A stretch of DNA of 64,000 bases from Derxia lacustris. GTDB taxonomy: Bacteria > Pseudomonadota > Gammaproteobacteria > Burkholderiales > Burkholderiaceae_E. Below are positions 45,687 to 55,459 of the stretch, piece by piece. The notes under the pieces were generated by a model. It was not told the origin of the DNA and made no database searches. It saw only the letters and a list, made by a program, of their open reading frames with translations. The DNA lies in contig NZ_MUHU01000011.1 of NCBI RefSeq assembly GCF_002105195.1, forward strand, positions 248,001 through 312,000, in the 5' to 3' direction. Each line of letters begins with the position of its first letter. Within the stretch, counting starts at the first letter, position 1. Both the position numbers and the translations under genes were made by a program.

Positions 45687-46532
45687 TCACCATGCGGGCT
45701 TGGCGGCGGCCGGCGCGTCGGTGGTGGTTGCCGCCGCCGGCGCTGCGGCCGGCTGGGCGGTCTTCCACGGACCGCCGTTGGCGACCCACACCGCGCCGAG
45801 CGCCACGGCCAGCGCCAGCACGAAGGCCAGCGGGCCGCCGCCGCGCCGATCAGGCAGCGGTTCGGCTTCGGCGGCGCTGGCACGCACCTCGGTCCAGCCC
45901 GTGACCATCGGCTTGACCAGGTTGCGCCGCTTGACGCGCGCATAAAAAACGATGGCCGCCAGATGCAGCACGACCAGCCCGATCAGCAGATTGGCCAGCT
46001 GCTTATGCAGCGTGGTGAGCTTGCCGGCGAACGACTCCTCGACCAGCTCGAACAGCGGGCCGGTAAAGGTGATGTCGTCATTGCCAAACAGGCCGGTCGT
46101 GGCCTGCACCGCCAGCAGCCCGAGCAGCGCAAACACCGAGAACGCGCCGAGCGGGTTGTGGCCCACGCCATGCCAGCGCCCTTGCAGATAGGCGCGCAGC
46201 CGCGCCGGCGTCGGCGCAAAGCGCAGGAAGCGCGCATGCGTCGAGCCGACCAGTCCCCAGGTGAGCCGGAACGCGACCAGCCCGACGATGGTCAGCCCCG
46301 CCTTGGCGTGGATTTCCATCAGGCTGCCGCCCAGCTCGCCGGTGACCAGCGCGACGGCGACCGCGAGCACCAGCGACCAGTGGAAGACGCGCAGCGGCAA
46401 GTCCCAGACCTGCACCCGCGCCGTGGCGAAGCTCGCCGCATTGGCAGCGCGAAAGCTCGCGGCCGAGGCTTCGCGCGCTGGCGCGGCACCGGCCTTGGCG
46501 TCGAGCGCGCCGGCGTTTCCTTGCAACTTCAT
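45687..46532 (-). CDS. Cytochrome b561-domain membrane protein
   Basis: A 281-residue protein. After about 40 Ala-rich residues it has the four-helix cytochrome b561 domain: VWDLPLRVFHWSLVLAVAVAL, MEIHAKAGLTIVGLVAFRLTWG, NPLGAFSVFALLGLLAVQATTGLF and LHKQLANLLIGLVVLHLAAIVFY. Histidines in the first, second and fourth helices would bind two b haems. A fifth helix near 245 and an Ala/Pro tail follow. Such proteins usually pass quinol electrons to periplasmic c-type cytochromes. Lying in the same operon as ccm and downstream of a rhodanese-like protein, it may serve the exported cytochromes encoded at 26-35 kb. Confidence 0.85.
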   Translation of the reverse strand: MKLQGNAGALDAKAGAAPAREASAASFRAANAASFATARVQVWDLPLRVFHWSLVLAVAVALVTGELGGSLMEIHAKAGLTIVGLVAFRLTWGLVGSTHARFLRFAPTPARLRAYLQGRWHGVGHNPLGAFSVFALLGLLAVQATTGLFGNDDITFTGPLFELVEESFAGKLTTLHKQLANLLIGLVVLHLAAIVFYARVKRRNLVKPMVTGWTEVRASAAEAEPLPDRRGGGPLAFVLALAVALGAVWVANGGPWKTAQPAAAPAAATTTDAPAAAKPAW

Positions 46533-46560
46533 CGCGGCATCTCCCGTCTGGCGTCGAGGC

Positions 46561-47079
46561 TTATTGCTGGGCCGTGGCGGCCGGCGCGGGCGCAGCCGCA
46601 GCGGCCTGACGCACCGGCGCGACGATGCGCACGATGGTGCCACCCTGGGCTTCGTAGTCTTCCGAGCCGGCGGCGCCGGCCACCTTGAAGCCCTTGGTCG
46701 CGAGCAGATCGCCGACCGCGCCGGCGCGATGCGCATGGTTCGACACGGTGATGATCTGGCGGTCCTTCGGGATGAAGTCGAGGCGCTGCTCGATCTCCTT
46801 GACCTGGATGTTGAGGAACACCGGCCAGCTGCCCTTGGCCACGATCTCGTCGGGGCGGCGCACGTCGAGGAACACGATCTTCTTGGGCGAGGCGAGCAGC
46901 TTGTCGATGTCGGCGCGGCTCAGGCGCTTGGTCTTGTAGTTCCACACGTCGGCGGCCGGTGCGGCCGGTGCGGCGGCGGTGGCGGCCGGCGCGGCCGTGG
47001 GCGCAGCCTGCTGCGCAAAGCTCGCCGAAGCGGCAAAACCGAGGACGAGCGCGGCGACAAGGCGGGCGGACAGCTTCAT
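46561..47079 (-). CDS. Exported rhodanese-like protein lacking the catalytic cysteine
   Basis: A 172-residue protein with a signal peptide (SARLVAALVLGFAASASFA), an Ala/Pro-rich linker and a rhodanese domain at about 50-150. KKIVFLDVRRPDEI and SWPVFLNIQVKEIEQRL are the fold markers. At the active-site loop the sequence reads ITVSNHAHRAGAVGDLL, so no cysteine is present and sulfur transfer is unlikely. The Ala-rich ends suggest flexible linkers. It is the first gene of the operon leading into the cytochrome b and ccm genes, so it may bind an ion or a protein partner. Confidence 0.85.
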   Translation of the reverse strand: MKLSARLVAALVLGFAASASFAQQAAPTAAPAATAAAPAAPAADVWNYKTKRLSRADIDKLLASPKKIVFLDVRRPDEIVAKGSWPVFLNIQVKEIEQRLDFIPKDRQIITVSNHAHRAGAVGDLLATKGFKVAGAAGSEDYEAQGGTIVRIVAPVRQAAAAAPAPAATAQQ

Positions 47080-47317
47080 TGGACTGGCTTTCGTTGTGCG
47101 AGGAAAAGGCCGGTCGATCAGCAACTCCCGGGCCACGGCGGCACCCCTGGGAAAGCCGGCGCGGCGCTGCTGGCAATCCAGCAATCGTGCTGCAACGACA
47201 GCATGCAAACCCGGCCCGATGCTGATGCGCGGGCAGGCTGTCGCGTCTTCACCAGGGGGTTCGATGGCATGAAGGCTGCAATGACGGTCCGGTTAAACCT
47301 TTGCGGCACCCCGTCCA
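47080..47317. other. Divergent control region between the rhodanese/ccm and RND operons
   Basis: A 238-base gap between two divergent operons. It contains the hairpin TGCTGG-CAAT-CCAGCA (47168-47183) and no coding frame I would trust. Promoters for both directions should lie here. No regulator gene is adjacent. Confidence 0.5.
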
Positions 47318-50300
47318 ATGTGGATCGTCCGACTCGCGCTGCGGCGCCCCTACACCTTCATCGTCGCCGCGCTGCTCATCGTGCTGGCGACGCCGTTTGC
47401 GCTCCAGCGCACGCCGGTCGACGTCTTCCCCGAAGTGGACATTCCAGCCGCCGCCATCCTGCTCGGCTACAACGGCCTGCCGGCCAAGGAGATGGCCGAC
47501 CGCATCGTGATTCCGGTCGAGCGCAACCTCGCCAATTCGGTCAGCGACATGGAGCATGTCGAGTCGCAGACCATGGCCGGGCTCGGCGTCATCAAGGTGT
47601 TCTTCCAGCCCAATGTCGATTCGGCCACCGCCATCTCGCAGCTGGTGGCCAGCACCCAGGCCGCGCTGCGCTCGCTGCCGCCGGGCGCCACGCCGCCGAC
47701 CATCGTCAAGTACTCGGCATCCAATCTGCCGATCATGCAGATCGGCGTCAGCAGCAAGACGCTGAGCGACGGTGAACTCAACGACACCGCGTTCAACGAG
47801 CTGCGCCCGCGTCTGGTCACGATTCCGGGGCTGGCCATCACCGCGCCCTACGGCGGCCGGTTCCGGCAGGTGTCCATCGACATCGACACGCCGGCACTCA
47901 CCGCGCGCGGCCTCACGCCGGTGGACGTGGTCAATGCGCTGAGCACCCAGAACCTCACGCTGCCGACCGGCACCGCCAAGCTCGGCGAGACCGAATTCAA
48001 CATCGCGCTCAACGGCTCGCTGCCGACCATTGCCGCGCTCGGCGACATCCCGATCCGCCGCGTCAACGGCAACACCGTCTACGTGCGCGACGTGGCCCAG
48101 GTGCGCGACGGCGCCCAGCCGCCATCGACCGTGGTGCGGCGCGACGGCGAGCGCGGCATGCTGATGACGCTGATGAAGAACGGCGGCGCCTCCACGCTCG
48201 ACATCCTGCGCGACGTGCATGCGGCGCTGCCCAAGGCCATCGCCAATCTGCCCGAGGACATCGAGGTGACGGCGCTGGCCGACCAGTCGGTATTCGTCAA
48301 GGCGGCGATCCGCAACGTGGTCGAGGAGGCGCTGATCGCCTCGCTGCTGACGGTGGCGCTGATCCTGCTGTTCCTCGGCAACTGGCGCAGCACCGCGATC
48401 ATCGCGATCTCGATTCCGCTCGCGATCCTGAGCGCGATCCTGCTGCTGCATCTCACCGGCCAGACCATCAACATCATGACGCTGGGCGGACTGGCGCTGG
48501 CGGTCGGCATCCTGGTCGACGACGCCACGGTCGAGATCGAGAACGTCGAGCGCCATCTGCACATGGGCAAGCGCGCGCATGACGCCATCCTCGACGGCGC
48601 GGCCGAGATCGCCACGCCGGCCTTCGTGTCCACGCTGTGCATCTGCATCGTGTTCCTGCCGATGTTCCTGCTCACCGGCGTGGCGCGCACGCTGTTCGTG
48701 CCGCTGGCGCTGGCGGTGGTCTACGCGATGCTCGCGTCCTGGGTGCTGTCGCGCACGCTGGTGCCCACACTCGTCATGTACCTGATGCGCGCGCGCAATC
48801 GCGGCGTGCCTGCGGCCAAGCCCAATGCGCTGCGCCGCGTGCATCTGGCCTTCGACCGCTTCTTCGAGCGGCTGCGCGCCGGCTATGCGGCGACGCTGGC
48901 CGCGCTGCTGCAACGAAAGATGCTTTTCGGCAGCCTCTTCCTGCTGTTCTGCATCGGCTCGCTCGGGCTGTCCGGGCAGCTCGGGCGCGACTTCTTCCCC
49001 ACCGTGGATGCGGGCCAGATCCGGCTGCATGTGCGCGCGCCGGTCGCCACGCGCGTGGAGGAAATGCCCCAGCTCGCCGACCGCATCGAGGCCGGCATCC
49101 GGCGCGCGGTCGGTGCCGGCCAGATCGCCAGCATCATCGACATCGTCGGCGGCCCCTACACGCCCTACAACACGCTCTACAACAACAACGGCACGCACGA
49201 TTCCAGCGACATCGAGGTGCTGGTGAGTCTGGCGCCCGGCCATGCGCCGACGCGCGAACACATCCGTGCGCTGCGCGCCGCCCTGCCGCACGACTTTCCG
49301 GGCGTGGAGTTCTATTTCCAGCCGGCCGATCCGGTCGCGCAGACGCTCAACTTCGGCCTGTCGGCGCCGATCGACATCCAGTTCACCGGCAACAAGACGG
49401 CCGAGAACCTGGAGCTGGCCGGCAGCCTGCTGCGCGACATCCGGCGCATCGACGGCGCGGTCGACGCGACGCTCTACCAGCGCTTCAACCGGCCCACGCT
49501 GTCGCTTGAAATGGATCGCACGCGGCTGATGCAGACCGGCGTGCAGGCGCGCGACATTGCGCAGAACCTGCTGATCTCGCTGAGTTCCAGCTACCAGACC
49601 GCGCAGACGCAATGGCTCAACCCGGCCAACGGCAGTGTCTACAACGTGGCCGTGCAATCGCGCCAGCACGAGATCGACAGCCTCGACGCGCTTCTGCAAC
49701 TGCCGGTGTTCGCGCCCGGCAACCTGCCCGGCGACGGCACGCCGCGCGCCACGCAGCGGCTCGGCGATCTGGTGCAGGTCAAGCCCACGGCCCAGCCGGC
49801 GGTGGTGTCGCGCTACAACATCGCGCCGGTGCTCGACATCCTCGTCAATGTCGACGGCCGCGATCTGGGCGCGGTGCATGCCGACATCCAGCAGCGCATC
49901 GACGAGCTGCGGCCCAGGCTGCCGCGCGGCAGCGACATCGTCGTGCGCGGCCAGGTCACGACCATGCAGCAGGCCTTCTCCGAGCTGGGCCTGGGCGTGG
50001 CGCTCGCGGTGGTGCTGGTCTATCTGCTCATCGTCGTCAATTTCCAGAGCTGGACCGACGCCGCGATCATCGTCGCGGGTCTGCCGGCGGCGCTGGCCGG
50101 CATCGCCTGGATGCTGTTCCTGACCGGCACCTCGCTGTCGGTGCCGGCGCTGACCGGCGCGATCATGACCATGGGCGTCGCCACGGCCAACAGCATTCTG
50201 GTGGTGAGCTTTGCGCGCGAGCGGCTGGCCGCCGGCGTGCCGGCCCAGCGCGCCGCGCTCGATGCCGGCGCCACCCGGCTGCGCCCGGTGCTGATGACAG

Positions 50301-50599
50301 CGCTTGCAATGATGATCGGCATGCTGCCGATGGCGCTCGGCGCCGGCGAAGGCGGCGAGCAGAACGCGCCGCTCGGCCGTGCCGTCATCGGCGGGCTGGC
50401 CTTCGCCACGCTGTCCACCCTCGTCTTCGTGCCGCTGGTGTTTGCCGGCGTGCATGGCTGGCGCGCCCGCCGCACGCCGGCGGCGCAGGGCGATGCGGCG
50501 CACGGCGCCCATCCCGCCCACGGCCTGGCCACCGCGCGCAATGACGCTGCCGGTCTGGCCGATGCGCATCCCGCCCTTTCCTCCTCGGCTCCCACATGA
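47318..50599 (+). CDS. RND efflux permease (AcrB/MdtB-like)
   Basis: A 1093-residue inner-membrane transporter, the size of RND pumps, with 12 membrane helices and two large periplasmic loops. DVFPEVDIPAAAILLGYNGLPAKEM opens the first loop. VEEALIASLLTVALILLFLGNWRSTAII and LTLGGLALAVGILVDDATVEIENVER give helices 3-4, with the proton-relay aspartates in VDDATVE. The second half has YLLIVVNFQSWTDAAIIVAGL. It extrudes drugs or solvents by proton exchange. The C-terminal 40 residues are His/Ala-rich. The adaptor gene overlaps by four bases. Confidence 0.93.
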   Translation: MWIVRLALRRPYTFIVAALLIVLATPFALQRTPVDVFPEVDIPAAAILLGYNGLPAKEMADRIVIPVERNLANSVSDMEHVESQTMAGLGVIKVFFQPNVDSATAISQLVASTQAALRSLPPGATPPTIVKYSASNLPIMQIGVSSKTLSDGELNDTAFNELRPRLVTIPGLAITAPYGGRFRQVSIDIDTPALTARGLTPVDVVNALSTQNLTLPTGTAKLGETEFNIALNGSLPTIAALGDIPIRRVNGNTVYVRDVAQVRDGAQPPSTVVRRDGERGMLMTLMKNGGASTLDILRDVHAALPKAIANLPEDIEVTALADQSVFVKAAIRNVVEEALIASLLTVALILLFLGNWRSTAIIAISIPLAILSAILLLHLTGQTINIMTLGGLALAVGILVDDATVEIENVERHLHMGKRAHDAILDGAAEIATPAFVSTLCICIVFLPMFLLTGVARTLFVPLALAVVYAMLASWVLSRTLVPTLVMYLMRARNRGVPAAKPNALRRVHLAFDRFFERLRAGYAATLAALLQRKMLFGSLFLLFCIGSLGLSGQLGRDFFPTVDAGQIRLHVRAPVATRVEEMPQLADRIEAGIRRAVGAGQIASIIDIVGGPYTPYNTLYNNNGTHDSSDIEVLVSLAPGHAPTREHIRALRAALPHDFPGVEFYFQPADPVAQTLNFGLSAPIDIQFTGNKTAENLELAGSLLRDIRRIDGAVDATLYQRFNRPTLSLEMDRTRLMQTGVQARDIAQNLLISLSSSYQTAQTQWLNPANGSVYNVAVQSRQHEIDSLDALLQLPVFAPGNLPGDGTPRATQRLGDLVQVKPTAQPAVVSRYNIAPVLDILVNVDGRDLGAVHADIQQRIDELRPRLPRGSDIVVRGQVTTMQQAFSELGLGVALAVVLVYLLIVVNFQSWTDAAIIVAGLPAALAGIAWMLFLTGTSLSVPALTGAIMTMGVATANSILVVSFARERLAAGVPAQRAALDAGATRLRPVLMTALAMMIGMLPMALGAGEGGEQNAPLGRAVIGGLAFATLSTLVFVPLVFAGVHGWRARRTPAAQGDAAHGAHPAHGLATARNDAAGLADAHPALSSSAPT

Positions 50600-51906
50600 C
50601 CCAAGAACAACACGGCAGCGCCGAACCGCGCGCGCTGCGCCATGCCGGCTGGATCGCCGGCGCCGTCCTGCTCACGCTGGCCGCCGGCGCCGCCGTGCGC
50701 GTGGCCGCCTCGGCGCGCCACGACCAGACGCTGGCCGACAGCACCGCCGCCAGCGCCGCGCGCAGCGTGCTGGTCGCGCATGCGCGGCCGGCCGAAGGCA
50801 AGCGCACCCTGGCCCTGCCCGGCAGCCTGCGCGGTCAGGTCGAGGCCCAGCTGTATGCGCGCACCAATGGCTATCTCAAGCGCTGGAACAAGGACCTGGG
50901 CGACCGGGTGCGCAAGGGCGAGGTGCTGGCGGTGATCGACGCGCCCGAGACCGAGCAGGAGCTGGCCCAGGCCCGCGCCGCACGCGAGCAGGTGCAGGCG
51001 CGGCTCGGGCTGGCCGAGACCACGCTCGTGCGCTGGCGCGATCTGCGCACCCGCGATGCGGTCTCGCAGCAGGAAGTGGACGAGCGCGCCGCCGCGCTGC
51101 GCAGCGCCCAGGCCGATCTGGCCGCCGCCGATGCCAATCTGCGCCGGCTTGAGCAGCTGCTGTCGTTCCGCCAGATCGTCGCGCCCTTCGACGGCGTGGT
51201 GACGCGGCGCAATGTCGAGATCGGCGCGCTGGTCAGCGCCGGCAATACCGGCAGCGCGCGCGAGCTGTTCCGGCTGGTGCAGACCGATCCGCTGCGCGTG
51301 GGCGTAGCGGTGCCGCAGGTCAATGCCGGCGACGTGCGCGTGGGCCAGGAAGTCACGCTGCGGCTGCTGGAGCGGCCGGGCCAGCCGATCAAGGGCAGGA
51401 TCGCGCGCACTGCCGGCGTGGTCGATGCCGACAGCCGCGCGATGACGGTGGAAGTGGATGTGCCCAATCCCGACGGCAAGCTGCTGCCCGGCGCCTATGT
51501 GGAAGTGGCGCTCGGCCTGGCCGGCGGCGCGCGCAATCTGGTGGTGCCGGCGGCGGCGCTGCAATACCGCCAGGACGGGCCGCGGCTTGCGCTGGTCGAT
51601 GCCGACGGCCGGGTCGAGCTGCGCGGCGTCAAGCTCGGCCGCGATCTGGGCAAGGCGGTGGAAGTGGTCGGCGGACTCAAGGCCGAAGACCGCTTCGTGC
51701 TCAATCCGCACGACTCGATCGAGGCCGGCGAAACGGTGCTGGCCACCGACGCGCCGCTGCCCGAACCCGCCGGCAAGGACGGCAAGGACGCTGGCCCGAA
51801 GGACGGCAAGCCCGACGCGGGGAAGGCCGACGGCAAGCCCGAGGCGGCCAACGGCGGCGGCAAGCCCGACGCCGCTGGCGCCGCCAGGCCCGGAGCGCGC
51901 TCGTGA
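50596..51906 (+). CDS. RND efflux periplasmic adaptor (membrane fusion protein)
   Basis: A 436-residue adaptor with an N-terminal membrane helix (GWIAGAVLLTLAAGAAVRVAA). It has barrel-sandwich lipoyl halves (LYARTNGYLKRWNKDLGDRVRKGEVLAVID and RQIVAPFDGVVTRRNVEIG), a coiled-coil hairpin (about 115-180) and a beta-barrel (residues about 235-310). The last 45 residues are unusual: a Lys/Asp/Gly/Pro-rich tail with repeated DGK units. It connects the permease with the outer-membrane factor. It overlaps both neighbours by four bases. Confidence 0.92.
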   Translation: MTQEQHGSAEPRALRHAGWIAGAVLLTLAAGAAVRVAASARHDQTLADSTAASAARSVLVAHARPAEGKRTLALPGSLRGQVEAQLYARTNGYLKRWNKDLGDRVRKGEVLAVIDAPETEQELAQARAAREQVQARLGLAETTLVRWRDLRTRDAVSQQEVDERAAALRSAQADLAAADANLRRLEQLLSFRQIVAPFDGVVTRRNVEIGALVSAGNTGSARELFRLVQTDPLRVGVAVPQVNAGDVRVGQEVTLRLLERPGQPIKGRIARTAGVVDADSRAMTVEVDVPNPDGKLLPGAYVEVALGLAGGARNLVVPAAALQYRQDGPRLALVDADGRVELRGVKLGRDLGKAVEVVGGLKAEDRFVLNPHDSIEAGETVLATDAPLPEPAGKDGKDAGPKDGKPDAGKADGKPEAANGGGKPDAAGAARPGARS

Positions 51907-53354
51907 GGTCTGCCTGTCTCGCGCTGCCGATGCTGGCGGCGCTGCTGGCCGGCTGTGCCGGCACGCCGGTCGCGGCGCCGCCCGCGCCGCTCGCCCTGGC
52001 CCAGGCCCAGGCCGCCGACAACTGGACCTCGCCGCTGCCGTGGACGCCGGCCCGGCCCGCCGCCGACCGCGCCAAGGGCGACTGGTGGCGCGTGTTCGGC
52101 GATGTCGAACTCGACGCCCTGGTGGCGCGCGCCGAACGCGACAGCGCCAGCATCGAGGGCTTTGCCGCGCGGCTGCGTCAGGCCCGCGCCGGCAGCAATC
52201 TGGCGCGCGCCGCCACGCTGCCGCGCCTGGACGCGACCGGTCGCATCGCGCGCCAGCAGACCTCGGCCAATCGCCCGGCCGGCAGCTATGGCGCGCGCAG
52301 CAGCTCGACCACGCAGAACGATTCGGCGCTCGGGCTGGCGGCCAGCTATGAGCTCGACCTGTTCGACCGCATCGGCAACGAGATCGCCAGCGCCGACGCC
52401 GGCAGCGCGCAATTCGCCGCCGATCTGGCCAATGCGCGGCTGGTGCTGGCCGCCGATCTGGCCGCCGGCTATTTCACGCTGCGCCAGATCGATGCCGAGA
52501 TCGAGGTGGTCGAGCAGAGCATCGCGGCCCAGTCCCAGGCGGTCGACGTGCTCCAGGCGCGCCATGACGGCGGCGCCGCCTCCGGCCTCGATCTGGCCCA
52601 GCAGCAGGCCCAGCTCGACGCCACCCGCACCCAGCTCGACCTCCTGCGGCGTCAGCGTCCGCTGGCCGAACATGCGCTCGCCACGCTGAGCGGCGCGCCG
52701 GCCGGCAGCCTGGCCATCGCGCCGCGTGCCGACTGGGCGCCCGCGCCGCCGGTAGTGCCGCTCGGCCTGCCGTCCGAGGTGCTCCAGCGCCGGCCCGACG
52801 TGGCCGCAGCCCAGGCCGGCGTGGCCGCCGCCAATGCCCAGATCGGCATCGCGCGCGCCGGCTTCTTCCCGAGCCTGGTGCTGGGCGCCAATGCCGGCCT
52901 CGACAGCCGCGATCTGGCCCGGCTGCTCGACGGCCCGAGCCTGCTCTGGTCGCTCGGCGCGAATGTGGCGCAGACGGTGTTCGACGGCGGCCGCAACCAG
53001 GCCCGGCTCGACGCCGCCCGCGCCGCGCATGAAGCCGCCAGCGCCGGCTATCGCCAGACCGTGCTGCGCGCCCTGCAGGACGTGGAAGACGGCCTCGCCA
53101 GCCTCGATGCGCTGGCCCGCGCCGCCGCCAGCGCCGAAGCCGCCAGCGCCAGCGCCGGCCGCGCGCTCGCCATCGCCGAAGCGCGTCAGGCCGGCGGCCT
53201 CGCCACCTGGCTCGACGTGGTGGCGGCACGCCAGCGCCTGCTCGATGCGCGCCGGCTTTCGACCCAGATTCGCGGCCAGCAGCTCGTGACCACGGCCTAT
53301 CTGGTCAAGGCGCTCGGCGGCGGCTGGCGCGGTGAGGAACTGGCGCTGCGCTGA
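51903..53354 (+). CDS. RND efflux outer-membrane factor (NodT family lipoprotein)
   Basis: A 483-residue TolC-like channel subunit. The signal ends in LLAGCAG, so C18 is the lipidated residue. [37 protein letters not shown] and its second-half repeat ([33 protein letters not shown]) are the two OEP repeats. [38 protein letters not shown] is the family signature. GTG at 51903 overlaps the adaptor stop (GTGA). It completes the tripartite efflux system, which carries no local regulator. Confidence 0.93.
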   Translation: MRSACLALPMLAALLAGCAGTPVAAPPAPLALAQAQAADNWTSPLPWTPARPAADRAKGDWWRVFGDVELDALVARAERDSASIEGFAARLRQARAGSNLARAATLPRLDATGRIARQQTSANRPAGSYGARSSSTTQNDSALGLAASYELDLFDRIGNEIASADAGSAQFAADLANARLVLAADLAAGYFTLRQIDAEIEVVEQSIAAQSQAVDVLQARHDGGAASGLDLAQQQAQLDATRTQLDLLRRQRPLAEHALATLSGAPAGSLAIAPRADWAPAPPVVPLGLPSEVLQRRPDVAAAQAGVAAANAQIGIARAGFFPSLVLGANAGLDSRDLARLLDGPSLLWSLGANVAQTVFDGGRNQARLDAARAAHEAASAGYRQTVLRALQDVEDGLASLDALARAAASAEAASASAGRALAIAEARQAGGLATWLDVVAARQRLLDARRLSTQIRGQQLVTTAYLVKALGGGWRGEELALR

Positions 53355-53376
53355 TCGACCGGCCCGCGGCGGCAGG

Positions 53377-53396
53377 GCTGCTGCAAAAGCAGCAGC
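53377..53396 (+). terminator. Hairpin after the RND operon
   Basis: GCTGCTGC-AAAA-GCAGCAGC forms a perfect eight-base stem with a tetraloop, 22 bases after the outer-membrane factor stop. There is no following T tract, so it may act as a weak terminator or protect the 3' end of the mRNA. Confidence 0.55.
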
Positions 53397-53572
53397 TCAC
53401 ATCCGCAGTGGCACTTATTCAGCAAAGAAAGCCGGATGAAAGGCGAATTTCTGCGGGCAAACACGCAAAAATGCATGGCACGGCTCTGGCGATAGCTGCC
53501 GTCAAGCCCGCACCGTTTTCGGGCCGGTCGATCCGTCGACTGCGTCGACACCCAACCTCGAAGGAAAGATTG

Positions 53573-54589
53573 ATGAAAGCCCCCAGCCTCCTGCGCCGCG
53601 CCATTCTCGCCGCCGCGATCGGCGCCATGAGCGTGACCGCCATGGCCAAGGACATCACCCTGCTCAACGTGTCTTACGACCCGACGCGCGAGCTTTACCA
53701 GGAATACAACGCCGCCTTCGCCAAGTACTGGAAGGCCAAGACCGGCGACAACGTGACCGTCAAGGCTTCGCACGGCGGTTCGGGCAAGCAGGCGCGCGCG
53801 GTGATCGACGGCCTCGAAGCCGACGTGGTCACGCTGGCGCTGGCCTATGACATCGACGCCATCGCGACCGAAGGCGGCAAGCAGGTCGCCGCCGACTGGC
53901 AGACCAAGTTCAAGCACAACTCCACGCCCTACACCTCGACCATCATCTTCCTGGTCCGCAAGGGCAATCCCAAGGGCATCAAGGACTGGAGCGACCTCAT
54001 CAAGCCGGGCGTGGCCAGCATCACCGCCAATCCCAAGACCTCGGGCGGCGCGCGCTGGGGTTATCTGGCTGCCTACGGTTGGGCGCTCAAGGCCAACGGC
54101 GGCGACGACGCCAAGGCGCGCGACTACATCAAGAAGGTGTTTGCCAGCGTGCCGGTGCTCGACTCGGGCGCGCGCGGCGCGACGGTGAGCTTTGCCGAAC
54201 GCGGCATCGGCGACGTGCTGTTCTCGTGGGAAAACGAGGCCGATCTGGTGCTGAAGGAATTCGGCCGCGACAAGTTCGACATCGTCTATCCGTCGTCGAG
54301 CATCCTGGCCGAGCCGCCGGTCGCCGTGGTCGACAAGGTGGTCGACCGCCGCGGCACGCGCGAGGTGGCCACCGCCTACCTCGAATACCTGTACTCGCCC
54401 GAAGGCCAGGACATCGCCGGCAAGAACTTCTACCGCCCGACCGAACCGGCCGCCGCCGCCAAGTACGCGAGCCAGTTCCCCAAGATCAGCCTGTTCACGA
54501 TCAATGACGTGTTCGGCGGCTGGACCAAGGCGCAGAAGACCCACTTCGCCGACGGCGGCGTGTTCGACCAGATCTACCAGCCGAAGTAA
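53573..54589 (+). CDS. sbp: Sulfate/thiosulfate-binding periplasmic protein, stand-alone
   Basis: A 338-residue exported binding protein. After the signal peptide ([15 protein letters not shown]) it begins [21 protein letters not shown], then [32 protein letters not shown]. It later has [20 protein letters not shown] and [16 protein letters not shown], all diagnostic of Sbp/CysP. It binds sulfate or thiosulfate for the CysTWA permease, but no cysT, cysW or cysA follows. A clear terminator comes 37 bases downstream, so the gene is monocistronic. AAGGAAAG is the ribosome-binding site. The upstream 218 bases are partly AT-rich and should hold its promoter. Confidence 0.93.
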   Translation: MKAPSLLRRAILAAAIGAMSVTAMAKDITLLNVSYDPTRELYQEYNAAFAKYWKAKTGDNVTVKASHGGSGKQARAVIDGLEADVVTLALAYDIDAIATEGGKQVAADWQTKFKHNSTPYTSTIIFLVRKGNPKGIKDWSDLIKPGVASITANPKTSGGARWGYLAAYGWALKANGGDDAKARDYIKKVFASVPVLDSGARGATVSFAERGIGDVLFSWENEADLVLKEFGRDKFDIVYPSSSILAEPPVAVVDKVVDRRGTREVATAYLEYLYSPEGQDIAGKNFYRPTEPAAAAKYASQFPKISLFTINDVFGGWTKAQKTHFADGGVFDQIYQPK

Positions 54590-54625
54590 TTCGGACCGGC
54601 AGCGCCGCTCGCGGCGCGCATCGGG

Positions 54626-54656
54626 CTTCGGCGGCTGCGGCCGCCGAAGTCGTTTC
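54626..54656 (+). terminator. Intrinsic terminator between sbp and map
   Basis: CTTCGGCGGC (54626-54635) pairs perfectly with GCCGCCGAAG (54640-54649) around TGCG and is followed by TCGTTTCT. It lies between the convergent sbp and map genes. It is a good rho-independent terminator for sbp. Confidence 0.75.
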
Positions 54657-54661
54657 TGGCG

Positions 54662-55459
54662 TCAGGCGATCGCCGGATAGCTGCCCGTGCCCTCGGGCCA
54701 GGGCGTCAGCACCTCGAAGCCCTCGGGCGTGACCGCCACCATGTGCTCCCACTGCGCCGACAGCGAGCGGTCGCGCGTCACCACGGTCCAGCCATCGCCG
54801 AGCGACTTGGTCTCGCGCTTGCCGGCGTTGATCATGGGCTCGATGGTGAAGATCATCCCGGCCTCCAGCCGCAGCCCCTCGCCGCGCTTGCCGTAATGCA
54901 GCACCTGGGGCTCGTCGTGATAGGTGCGGCCGATGCCGTGACCGCAGTACTCGCGCACCACGCTGAAACCCTCGCGATGCGCAACGGTCTGGATCGCATG
55001 ACCGATGTCGCCGAGCGTGGCGCCGGGCCGCACCGCGCGGATGCCGGCGACCATCGCCTCGTAGGTGGTGTCGACCAGCCGGCGCGCCAGCGGGCTCGGC
55101 TCGCCAACGAAGTACATGCGGCTCGAATCGCCGAACCAGCCGTCCTTCACCACCGCCACGTCGATGTTGACGATGTCGCCCTTCTTGAGCACCCGCGTCT
55201 CGGACGGGATGCCGTGGCAGACCACATGGTTGACCGAGGCGCAGATGGTCTTGGGATAGCCGTGATAGCCCACATTGGCCGGCACCGCCCGCTGCACGTC
55301 CACGATGTAGCGGTGGCAGATGCGGTCCAGCTCCTCGGTGGTGACGCCGGGCTTCACATGCTCGCCGATCATCAGCAGCAGCTCGGCGGCCAGCTTGCCG
55401 GCGGCGCGCGCCATGGCGATTTCCTCGGGCGTGCGCACGAGATGGGCGGTCTTGCTCAT
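54662..55459 (-). CDS. map: Type I methionine aminopeptidase
   Basis: A 265-residue metallopeptidase that removes the initiator methionine. The five metal ligands are in place: aspartates in VNIDVAVVKDGWFGDSSRM, histidine in GHGIGRTYHDEP, and glutamates in MIFTIEPMINAG and SAQWEHMV. CHGIPSE holds the substrate histidine. The length is normal for bacterial type Ia enzymes. It overlaps the ParD-like gene by four bases, whereas the housekeeping map normally neighbours rpsB or secY-like genes. This is therefore probably a second copy with a specialised role. That it is a paralog cannot be shown from this window. Confidence 0.93.
   Translation of the reverse strand: MSKTAHLVRTPEEIAMARAAGKLAAELLLMIGEHVKPGVTTEELDRICHRYIVDVQRAVPANVGYHGYPKTICASVNHVVCHGIPSETRVLKKGDIVNIDVAVVKDGWFGDSSRMYFVGEPSPLARRLVDTTYEAMVAGIRAVRPGATLGDIGHAIQTVAHREGFSVVREYCGHGIGRTYHDEPQVLHYGKRGEGLRLEAGMIFTIEPMINAGKRETKSLGDGWTVVTRDRSLSAQWEHMVAVTPEGFEVLTPWPEGTGSYPAIA

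Noticed and set aside
47249..50569. A 1106-residue minus-strand open frame opposite the RND permease
   Set aside because: It is Arg/His/Asp-rich with no domain, and the plus strand encodes a complete RND permease with all motifs.
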